From: Lumbricus rubellus
Lineage: Eukaryota; Annelida; Clitellata; Crassiclitellata; Lumbricidae
Direction: 5' to 3'
Assembly (NCBI GenBank): GCA_945859605.1
Contig: OX243815.1
Span: 36,366,551 to 36,430,550, forward strand
DNA length: 64,000 bases
In this document: positions 21,360 to 31,199 of the stretch, one piece after another
How the letters are laid out: every line of letters begins with the position of its first letter
Numbering within the stretch: position 1 is the first letter of the stretch
Program-made: the position numbers and the translations under genes
The notes under the pieces: model-generated
What the model was told of the DNA's origin: nothing
Databases searched by the model: none
Seen by the model: the letters and a program-made list of their open reading frames with translations, nothing else

Positions 21360-21870
21360 TCTTGCTCAAATAGAAGTTAGACTGATAAAAGTAATTCTCT
21401 GCTTAACCCTTTGATGCCGAGAGTGTAGTAAAATGTATGGGAAATCCTATACCCTCTGGCATTAAAGGGTTAAATAGAAGTTTGATAGATGAAAATAATT
21501 CTTTGCAGTTGGATAGCTAAGAATAATTTTTAACTTAAATATTTAGAGGTTGGGTAATCAAAATAAATTTTTGTCTAAATAAAAATTGGATATATGAAAA
21601 TAATGTTTGAACCACATAGAAGTTGGATAAATAAAAATAATTCTTTACTTAAATAAAAGCTGTGATAGATGAAAATAATTTTTTGCCTAAATAAAAATTC
21701 AATAGTTTACAATAATTATTTGCTTAAATAGAAGTTGGATAGATGAAAATAATTGTTAGCTTAAATAGAAGTTAGATAGATGAAAAATAATTCTTTGCTT
21801 CGATAGAAGTTGTATAGATGAAATAATGTTTGGCTAAACTAGGTGTTGGATAGATAGATGAATATTGTGA
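21360..21870 (+). repeat. 35-37-bp satellite, locus 1
   Basis: About 13 degenerate units containing GCTTAAATAGAAGTTGGATA and GATGAAAATAATT. The same family forms an array at 60885-61320. A 71-bp TTAA-flanked element (21403-21473) sits in one unit. Confidence 0.8.
21403..21473. mobile_element. 71-bp TTAA-flanked mini-element (piggyBac-like)
   Basis: TTAACCCTTTGATGCCGAGA at the left pairs with TCTGGCATTAAAGGGTTAA at the right (imperfect inverted repeats of about 22 bp). Satellite units around it carry GCTTAAATAGAAG at this point, so removing the element with one TTAA restores the unit exactly. A TTAA duplication and CCC-starting ends are typical of piggyBac-type transposons. Confidence 0.8.
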
Positions 21871-24021
21871 TCAGTAAGGAGGGTTGTTTTGGTTTCTTTT
21901 TTCATATAATGCACTGTTGACCTGCATACATGTATTTCTGTGGACTATGGAGATTAGAGATGCATGTGGCAAGTGTGGTATAATGGTATGCGATGTGGTA
22001 TGGTGGTATCTGGTTTGATTATGCATTTTTGTGTGGTTTTATCCTGCTATAGCAACGTGTGTGTTCTTAGTGTAAGTTTACTTTAACATGACAATGTCTT
22101 TGAATCAGGTCAGCCACTTATAGAAGAGACAGGTGAACAGTGTATGCATACCTAAAGTTGTGAAGTTGTGACAGCATGAGAGGAGAGACAGCGGTGGATA
22201 GTAGGGAGCTGGGGAGGTGGTAAACATGTTTTGTGTTGTGCCACTGTCAAGAACTGCCCTCAGAAGAGGACAAAAGTTTGTGTAGCTTGTAGCTATGTTG
22301 TGAGCTTAACTTAATGAATGTAAACTGGATATTGTCAGTCTATGCTTTTTCATCAGTTCTAGAAGTCCCTTCTTGTGCTTTTAGACTTGAAATTCTAGAA
22401 GTATACAAGAAGTTCTTGATTTTTTGTTTATCTTTTTTTCCTTGTTTTTTATGGCTGTGCAGTTCCATGTGGTCCTAATGAAAGAAAACATATGGCAGCA
22501 GGTGAACATTGTAGTGTTTAAGGTGGCTATTCTAGCTGGGATCAAATGACAACAACAGCCTTTAAGTGCTGACCTTATGCCAACACATAAATCTTTGTGC
22601 ATGCTGAAATGATACTTAAAAGTGATTGGCTGTCTGCAGGACTTGCCAACCCACTTAATTCTGTCCATGCCCACATGTATGTTAAGGCTGCTTTGATTTA
22701 ATTTGTTAGCCACCACTAGCCACTTTATGAGGATGAAGACTCACAATGGGTACTAAATGGTACCAGTTCTTTGGTGTGGTATGGCCAACAATGAAATAAG
22801 TGGTTGCTGCCTCTGAGCATCTCTAATTTCAAGTAATGGCTCTTGGTCTTTCACTGCATAAGTGTTTTGTTATGTTCTGTTGCATGTAGAGTTCGTGAGC
22901 CAATCATGGCAATGTGTTTTGTTGCTTGCAGATATAAATCTGTCAGTTGGATGCAGGTGGAGTTTGTTTTTCATGGAGGTGTCTGCCTTCTCCATATTCA
23001 TGTAGAGCAGTGTTGATTTATTATGCTGCTAATGACCCGGCCCTCCCAGGCAGTAGCTGTTTGGGTTAGCTGAAGACTGATGAATATTTATGAATGTCAA
23101 GTGATGGCTTCTATGCAGGCTTCAAAGCTATTCTGCTGAGAGGTTAAAATATATTTGTTTGCTTTTTTGCTCATTTATAAGCGCAATGGCTAAAGATGTG
23201 ATTGTTATTCTGAGCATTTCAAAGATTTGTGATACTCTGTGTGTTTCATGGATGCATGATATTGTAGGTTTTACAATTTATTCTTACACAACTCGTACCA
23301 GCTAAGTAAATCAATCAGAACTCAACATAATTATAGTAGCCTGTTAACATGTGACTTCATGCAGAAAGCGAAGATTTTTATTGTCAAATACGCTATGACA
23401 GTTAAATCTAAATATATGGACTATATACAAATCATGGACAGTGTTGCAACATAGGTGACACTGCACAGTGGACACAAAGCTAAGAGTGTTTGGAATCCTG
23501 CTAGTTGTGCAGTACAAACATTACATCACCTAGATTTAAACTCCAAAGCCACAATTTTGACAAGTAATGGTAATTAAGGTGTCTATTCAAATTCAACTGT
23601 CTCTATAGGCTGCTAGTGTCTCTGAACCTAGACATGATCAGTTGATCACCTTATTTTCATGTGATTAGTGATTACTGATGCAAATGTCTCTATAAATTTA
23701 GTTTATTGACTTTTTACGTATAAAATGCGAAATAGTTGGGAAAATTATCTGTAATTCAACATTAAACCTGAACATTTAACATGAATGCAGGTTGTGCAAC
23801 TTGTAAAGGGAAATAATTATTCAATATATCTCAAGCTTAATTCACAGCGAGGAATATAAATGAAGTTCAGACTCACTATGAGCTATAGATGTGAATATAT
23901 TATGTCAAATGGTTTGAAATATCAAAGTTATTTCTACACTGAAATTAGCTCCAGATGGAGTCTTTCGTCAGAATTAGAATTGTCATCATTCAAGAGGATA
24001 AGGAGCATTACTTGGCCAAAA
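21871..24021. other. No gene recognised
   Basis: Unique AT-rich DNA; short GTGGTAT repeats near 21970-22010. No element ends, RNA gene or credible coding frame found. The minus-strand frame 22381-22716 has no family signature. Confidence 0.55.
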
Positions 24022-24100
24022 TGCCAGCTATCTTGAGGGGTGCTATATAAATTCTATGGATGGACGGACGGACGGACGGATGGACAGACAGACAGATAGC
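24022..24100 (+). mobile_element. SINE/LINE-B 3' tail fragment with GGAC/GACA tail
   Basis: TATCTTGAGGGGTGCTATAT matches the end of the shared tail (compare 53330-53352 and 8466-8486). It is followed by a tetranucleotide run of GGAC and GACA (24058-24096), consistent with template slippage tails of L2-like retroposons. Confidence 0.65.
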
Positions 24101-24159
24101 TAAGAAAGTTTGCATGGGAGGCAAGTGGAACAAAAATTTTGTAATTTGTTTAACTTGGC

Positions 24160-24230
24160 AGGTATTTCAACCTTGACCTCACGACTGGCAGTCCAGTATC
24201 CTAACCATCAATCAACCATCTCACCCCATC
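24160..24230 (-). repeat. tRNA-like relic or SINE head
   Basis: Minus strand reads GGTTGATTGATGGTTAGGAT, then ACTGGACTGCCAGTCGTGAG and GGTTGAAATACC, the order of A box, anticodon-arm region and B box in tRNA-derived promoters. The arms do not pair well enough for a tRNA gene. Confidence 0.45.
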
Positions 24231-26149
24231 TGAAAGTAAACAGCATTATTTTCTTCTCTGGTTCTGCCTTGACCTTCAACTGTGACCTTTTGCAGGTCAA
24301 TTATATAGGTAAAACACAGTTCTGGTCTTTGTTGTCACCTTGTCAGTCTGGACAGATGATATGTTTGGTAAATTATGCCACCAGAGCTCTTCCTTCATTT
24401 TTCTTGCTCTGCTCCACCTTACAGATATGTAACCTCTTTCCAAATACTTCAGTATAGTTTTACAGTAAGCACTTGGAACTGATTGATCTTTGTGTGAAAG
24501 CTCTTTTCTGTGCACTCAAACCATCTAACAGCCATGTCATAAATATTTGGTAATTCCAGCTCTCTATAACTAATGTCTTTCACAAGAGCAGCACAATTTG
24601 CTAATGGTTAGTTCCTTTACATGGCCAAGTCTTTCATGAAACAACTTCTCATTTAACTTGTCTTACTTGGCTTTCCCGATCAATTGCGTCTGTTCTTGGT
24701 GATGCTTACGAATGCATAATAGAAATCTGGACTGCTGACTGTCGGGCCAAAGGTTGTTTAGTCATCTCTGAATATTTCTCCATCATGGATTTTCTTGTCA
24801 ATGTTTGATCATTTAGGTGTTTTGAGAACACAATTTTAGTCTAACTTTTGACTCTGCCATGTTCTTTTTGACTATGCTCAAACCAAATTTTCTTAATGAA
24901 GATTGAAGATATAGAAAATGGATTGTAAAAAACTGTTTTAATGGCTTTTGTTGCATTTGAATTTGATGTATTTAAGTGAAAATTTGAGTTTGCTAATAAT
25001 GACTGACTGTAAAGTTCTGCATTAAGTGTGTGATGAAAGAGTGCTGCTTCTATGAATGTATTATGCAGTGGATTATAAGTTGACATAAATACTGATGAGC
25101 TAATCTGGTATCTCAGAACAGGGATCTATATCAATTGCATTATACTTTACTCTGGAGTTTCATTGTGCTGTATGATTAATGAAATGAGTTCTTGAATCCT
25201 TTCCTATCATTATGTCTTTAATCAACAGAGCTCATGAATATCCATCATGCTTAAGCCTTAAGGTACTTGTTATAAGTGTTATATAACACTTCCAGACTTG
25301 TTGAGCCTGTAAAAATAACCTTGGAATGCTGGGATAAGTAGATCATTTTGAAGCCGGTTGAGAGTAATGTTGCACTGTTGTCTAGAATACACCCACACAG
25401 ACTTTTTCAAGATAGAGAGATGTTGTTTTTCTGTTATTTGTTTCGGTGCTGATGCTGCTAATCCTCTTTAGATGCACAGATTTCAGTAGTTTACTGCACA
25501 CTGTTGGGTGGTTATATATTTATTCAGTTCATAAATTGCCTATGTGCAGTTGTTGAGTGGCCTTGTATGCGTTGTGAGAAATTAGTCTGATTCATGTTCC
25601 ATGTTGTACATGTCATGATTAGGCATGCGAGTCAGACGTTGGTTTAATGGGGACATTTCGTTGCTGAGAAATGTACACTCTGACTGTAAGTGCTTTGCAC
25701 TGAACATTGCTTTCTAAGTTTAAAACTATTATAGATAGAAGCGGAATGCATTTAAATATTGACTTTCATATTGTAGGACTCACGTTTACGACGTTTTACG
25801 TGGAAACGCGTTTCAGGGTTGTTGTGTAAGTTTAGACGTAGTCGTATTTTTCAGCTGATCTTGACTTTGTAGAATTGAGAATACAAATTCATTCAGATTC
25901 ATAATGTGGAATCCATGCTTGCGCAATGCACATGTGCCATTACCTGTTTATTTCCTTTCTTTTTCATAAAGTTTTTAGTGGTTTTGAAACAGCTATTGTG
26001 CTATTGGTTTTCTTTTAACAATGTTGGCTCTATTTGACTAACTCACTCTATGCTAAATATTGGACAGATACTCTTGCTCTTATAGCAGTTGCTGGATGTT
26101 TGATGGTTGGTGTAATGTTGTCGACAGTAATTGTTTGTTTGTTTGTATG
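24231..26149. other. No gene recognised; one perfect palindrome
   Basis: Unique AT-rich DNA with scattered short frames. A perfect 18-bp palindrome, AAGTGTTATATAACACTT, lies at about 25274-25291. Confidence 0.55.
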
Positions 26150-26373
26150 TGCACTTGATATAGCACTCCTTCAAGCTCTCTACTCAGAGGTGCTCTCGAC
26201 TACAGAGCAGACACTGCATCGGAGTTTCACGCTGAAGCGCTGAGCAATTGCGAGTGAAGGACTTGCCCAAGCTCATCAATATACATGTATGTCAACTGCC
26301 TACTTGCGGTGGATTCGAACCTGCAACCCTTCGGCTGCAAGGCGACAAACATACCAACTACACCACCGCACCC
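26150..26373 (-). mobile_element. tRNA-derived SINE with LINE-B tail
   Basis: Best SINE copy. On the minus strand the head starts near 26373 with A box TGGTGTAGTTGG (reverse of 26353-26364) and B box GGTTCGAATCC (reverse of 26311-26321), both close to the polymerase III consensus. TGCGGTG (on plus 26305-26311) and CACCGCA (26364-26370) form a 7-bp acceptor-like stem 66 nt apart. A body of about 110 bp follows, then the tail shared with LINE B: GAGCACCTCTGAGTAG and GAGTGCTATAT. Stem arms here are AGCAC and GTGCT, where most copies have AGCGC and GCGCT. The short frames 26034-26243 and 26285-26473 overlap it and are not genes. Confidence 0.85.
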
Positions 26374-26493
26374 CACAATTCTACTTGTAATTAACATTTA
26401 TAAAATGCACCATTTAAGGTTTAAGGATTTCAGAAGTGATCCTGACCAAAGTTGTGATATTGCTAACATATAAAATGGACTTCAACCATTTTG

Positions 26494-26627
26494 GGAAGAG
26501 GGGAAAAGGAAAGGGAAAAGGAGAGGAAGGGGAAGGGGAAGGAAGGGCAAGAGGAAGGGCAGGAGGAAGGGAGGAGGAAGGGGGAGGAGGAAAGGGAAGC
26601 AGAAGGGGAAGAGAAAGGCTGAGACTG
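26494..26627 (+). repeat. 134-bp polypurine tract
   Basis: Almost uninterrupted A/G (GGGAAGAGGGGAAAAGGAAA and onward), broken by a few C. Both-strand frames over it (Gly/Lys/Glu or Pro/Ser/Phe) are artefacts. Such tracts can form triplex DNA. Confidence 0.9.
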
Positions 26628-26639
26628 AACTCGAGCCAT

Positions 26640-28970
26640 AAGACATTTATATAAGTGGTGCCTATCCATTCGTTTCTCTAAGCTCTTTGCTTCTAAGCCA
26701 TTGTCGGTTTCAGATTAAGACATGTTCTCACAGATCTCAGAATGATTTTTATAGAAATGAAATCAATGGCTGTGCATTGGTGAGCAGCATTGCTATGTTT
26801 TAATGCCATAGTAGAACCAGTGTCAGTTTCTTGAGCAGCTGGACCATCACCTTACCGGTATGTGGTGTTGAATGTCAAGTATTACATAGTATATTGTTTT
26901 AATTCTTCTCAAGCATTGGGTGATTGTCATAATTGGTTTGACTAGATTGTACCTCTATAGGCTCTTACCACGATCTACACATAGCAAGAAGTAGTGTGGT
27001 ATCTAGGTTCATGAATGTATATACCAGGTGGTTTACAGCACTTAGAGAGCTCATAGCAGACAAACATCTAATTTACACTTGCTGTACACTTAACCCTTGT
27101 CATGCCTGTGCCTGTTATTTTACTGGAGAAGGATGGTGTGGGCTACAGAGAAGTCAGATGGAAGCAGGAGCAGTGGAGTTGCCGTGGAGTGATTCCTTTG
27201 GAAACCAGACTGCTGTGGATGGATCAGCTCATTCACATCTAAAATGCAGTCAACTGATTAGCAAGTTTTATGTTATAAGAATTTCTCTAACATCCAACAT
27301 TTTCCTATGGTATGCACTGGACCAACCATATGGAATTCTCTGCTATCTGTACTTATACCCATTTATCCATAATCACAAGTTTTATGTATCATGGGATAAA
27401 TGTGCTCACTGTGCCTCAATTTAAGAAAGATTACTACGTTAAATTCCTTACTGTGAAGTGTGGCTTTAATCAGAATTGCATCAAAATGTTTACGTTTTTC
27501 ATTCTGTTTTCTTTTGTTTTCTTTTTATGTTGCATTTATGGAATGATTTGTACTGTAATTGTAATGACTTTCAAGTGTTTACGGGCTTGTATTCCTCGTT
27601 TTATTTGTTTGCTCATGTCTTTTATGATGTGAATGTTCCTTTCTTTATCTCCTCTTTTATGCATCTGTTGAATGCCTACATCATTTACTGGTAGTTGTTA
27701 AGTATTCTGCTAATAGTTTCTGTTCGTCAAATTCCTCCTCTCCTAAGTTGTCTCTTCTTCAAGGTGGTGATTGCTATCTAGCTATTGTTATCAGAACCAA
27801 GTTGAGTATAAGATTATGGCAGTTTGTCTAATATGTGCTTATCTTTTCTTTAACTTCGCATTTCCCCAAATGTTGCGCAATGTTCATATCCACTTTTTCT
27901 GTCATTTATTTTAAAGCTGTAATATGATTAATTAGTTTTTCTTCAAGTTACTTGAAAGAATAGAACTGAAATGGTTCTGTGTGCTATTCTCATAAATTAA
28001 TGTTTTCCGATAATTCATATCCACATATCATCATCATCTCTGCTGACCTTCCATTGAAATTCTCCCATATATATAGTAACGTTAATGTATTATTGTGTCT
28101 TGGAATTCTGTGAAACATCTGGCAAATTTTGTGTGGGCAAACAAAATTGTGAGACAAGAGAAAAGGAGAAACATGTCGAGAATGACAGCTCAGCCGCGGC
28201 AGAAGTGTTGACCGTTGAAGTGTACATGAAATTTCATCAATTATTTTCTTAATCTTCAGAGCGCAGGCACAGATGCCTTGGGCCATCTGGATCCTCCTTC
28301 TTTTGAATTCTTGCACAGACATTGACCATTGCAATATGTGACTGTGTATCCTGTAGACTGCATTATCAGATTGCTTGCTCTGTCATTGATTTTGCCACTT
28401 CCTCTTGTTTGTCCCATACTACCCAATATTGCAACTGTATGCTAATAATCAGTGGAATTTTTTCATTCCACACCACATTAACCTCACAGATTTTGTCGTG
28501 TTTCATATATACTTGTTTATGTCTTTAACTGCCACTTAGGTAAGATCTTCTGTGCTTGATAGGGCTCTCAAAATACAGGGTCCTCTCCCTGTGTTGTTGA
28601 AGCTGAGTTTTCTGAGTCAGGGAGCCAAGTTGTGAAGCCAGTGCTTTGATTCAAGATGTAGTAGCAGGAGTTTTTCTGGTTTATGCATCATTCTTATTTG
28701 CATCTTTTATATTTCTCTGATTTATTTTGTTGGCAGCATGCATTCAGCAGATCCATACCTTTGGTTTTTAGGATATTATTATGAATTTATTTGCATTTTT
28801 TGCACCTGTAATTTTCTGCTGTTGTTTTAAGCTTAGCTGCAGACCCAGAAATTGTTAGTCTTAATTCTCTGAAGACTACACCCTGATTAGGATATGCCCA
28901 TCTCTAATAATGCTAAATAATACTGTGGCTGGTGGTGTGTCTAGCGCCTAATGCTATTCAGTAATTCAGT
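26640..28970. other. No gene recognised
   Basis: Contains the longest frame outside tandem arrays and the 46.6-47.1 kb SINE region (26996-27424, 142 codons, opening at a GTG rather than ATG). It is Cys/Leu/Tyr-rich, has no domain I recognise and overlaps another open plus frame, so it is not called. The rest is unique AT-rich sequence. Confidence 0.5.
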
Positions 28971-29070
28971 TTGAACATTCCTCATGACTTACTTGTGGCT
29001 TATGGCTCAGGCGATGCTCTTGGCACGCGTCAGAGCCAAAAGTCACAAGCAAGTCATGTGGAATGTTCAA
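28971..29070. repeat. 100-bp near-perfect hairpin
   Basis: Arms of about 38 bp: TTGAACATTCCTCATGACTT at the left and AAGTCATGTGGAATGTTCAA at the right, continuing inward through CTTGTG and TGGCTC, with a GC-rich loop of about 20 nt. Either a tiny MITE or an RNA-forming foldback; no duplication is clear. Confidence 0.8.
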
Positions 29071-29778
29071 CATTCCTCATGCAATAATGCTTTTTTTATT
29101 AGTTCAAATAAAGCAATCATTTTTGCAGACAATTAAAAACGGATGAATTAGTACAGTGCTTTCTATTATTAAAATGGCCAAGAACTGCGCTTTTTGTAAG
29201 TTTTTATGTAGTTTAGCATGTCATAATAAAGATGGGTAATATAAGAGATGTTGTGCCTACCAATGACAGCTGATACACCTTTGCCATGACAGCCTGGCTA
29301 AGTGGATAAGCAGAAGCAGATCAGATTGAGAATCTGAGATTCTCAGCAGCGGATAAGATGAGCAGACAGTGAGGCAGCATCCGACCGGGCAGCGTTGAGT
29401 GAGGCAAGAAAGAGGCTACACTTAGGCTAGATAGTAGGTTTTTCACCTAAAAACTGTATTGCTAAGCACAGTGACTCTACTTACTGATTTTGAGGGTGGT
29501 ATATATATAGCAGAATGCCACTTGGGTCAGCTCAGTCCACCATCCCTATGCTGTCGTGTATGTGTTCCTATCTGCTGCTTTTGAGTCCAATTTGACCTGG
29601 ACCTGATCCTGCACTGCCTCAAACATTGATCCTTACTAGCTGATAACACCTTACTTACGCCTTCATACATTCATGTAGTCAATACATGTTCAATCATTTA
29701 AAAATGGTTTTTCATGCATTTTGGCACTTTGAAGACGGAATATTAGTTGTACAGATGCAACAGAATAACATAATTATA

Positions 29779-29902
29779 TAGCAAAGTAACTTAGATCTCA
29801 GCAAAGTAACATCTATAGGCAGCAAAGTAACATACATGTAGACAGCAAAGTAACATAGACAGCAAAGTAACATGGACCCCAAAATAACATAGACAGCAAA
29901 GC
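29779..29902 (+). repeat. AGCAAAGTAACATAGAC tandem repeat
   Basis: Six or so degenerate units of 15-21 bp based on CAGCAAAGTAACATAGA. The minus-strand frame 29712-29918 is a translation of it. Confidence 0.75.
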
Positions 29903-30578
29903 AGTTCGAATCTGACATGTAACTGACTTCTCTGTTATTCCTTGATATTCAATGATTGTTATCTTTATCTGTCTGATAAATACCTTTTTGGTAGATCATG
30001 TTTACAGAAGTTAGCTCATTTCCAGGAAGGGTCCTGTGTCTACTATGAAGACTGTTATGACTGTTTGGTTTAACTCTATGACCTAGACTGGCTGGTGAGA
30101 CATTTAGGTTTAATTCTAAAACGTAGACTGGGTAGCAAGTTGATTAAGTGCTTGAATTTCAGCTCTCAAGAACTATTATCTAATTATTTTGACGGCTGAT
30201 TTTTGTGTATGCATTTAATTATCCAAATAATCACACAGAAGCAAAGCACTGAGAGATTTGCAAGATATGTTCAGAGGTGAATGAGTATTACCACCAAGCA
30301 GAGATTATTTGCCATTTTGTGTAACTGCAGTGTTTTTGCATGGAGGCAGGACTGCAGGTATATTTATTGTGAGCTTTGTGTGCTAAATGTTTCCAGGTGG
30401 GTTTTTCTGCTGATGATGTTGGAGGGACATGACCATTCTATTACAGTACAAACTTGGTCAACATAGATGTTGACTTTTCTGCTGTGAGCCGTTGCTTTTG
30501 TTGGAATATGCACAGTGATATTTGGTTGAATGTTTAAGGTGACAGACATTTCTTTATAAGATACTTAAAATGAACTAT

Positions 30579-30713
30579 CAGATGTAACAAAGGGAAATTA
30601 TTTTCTGTTTCCGTTTTTTGTCTTTTGTTGTTGTTTTTTATTTTTTCGAATAAAATGACGTTTTCCCCCGTTTTTTTATTCCATTTTCATCTGTGTTTTT
30701 TTTTACATCTATG
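30579..30713. mobile_element. hAT-type MITE remnant, CATAG-TGTAAAA family
   Basis: Ends CAGATGTAAC on the left and, reversed from the right, CATAGATGTAAAAAA. Internal order of A- and T-runs around CGTTTT and CCGTTTTTTG matches one end of 6296-7106 and 13636-14066, so this is a short derivative of that family. Confidence 0.6.
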
Positions 30714-31091
30714 TGTTATAGGATAGAAGTGGCATCTGTAACTGATTAGGCATTGCAATTGGCTTATTACTTGTGTTTGGAATTTTTATGAGAAGGACAT
30801 TTTTCATTGTTTAGTTGCATGTTGGTCTGCCAAGAGTCACATGTATTGGAAATGTTGCCCAGATTGATGTGAAGATTTTCACTGAATGATCATCACTTTC
30901 TATGGTCTTGATTGCAACTTAGGATGTTGCATAGTACAACTACATGTAGGTTGTTGCATAGTAAGTGTATTATCGCTTGACACACACGATCGTGTAGCCA
31001 ATGTACCTCATGCTGATAAAGAAATTTCAGATTCAGAAGAGTTCTGCAATAGTTTTGAAGATGGTTTTAAACTGAGCACTATATATATGTC

Positions 31092-31192
31092 TGCTAATTT
31101 CTAAATGGTTGGTCCTATCATTTTTGCTAATTTCTAAATGGTTGGTCCTATCATTTTTACTAATTTCTAAATGTTTGGTCCTATCATTTTAT
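31092..31192 (+). repeat. Three copies of a 33-bp repeat
   Basis: Units begin CTAATTTCTAAATGGTTGGT and end CCTATCATTTTT; nearly identical. Confidence 0.9.
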
Positions 31193-31199
31193 AGATCAT

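Noticed and set aside
26305..26370. Functional tRNA gene
   Set aside because: A and B boxes and an acceptor-like stem are present, but anticodon and T stems do not pair and a SINE body and tail follow.
26996..27424. 142-codon frame
   Set aside because: It starts at GTG, has no recognised domain, overlaps a second open frame, and its end is AT-rich and unstructured. Length alone is not persuasive in 64 kb.
29285..29360. tRNA-like SINE head with TGGCTAAGTGG
   Set aside because: An A-box match alone; no B box at suitable distance and no tail.
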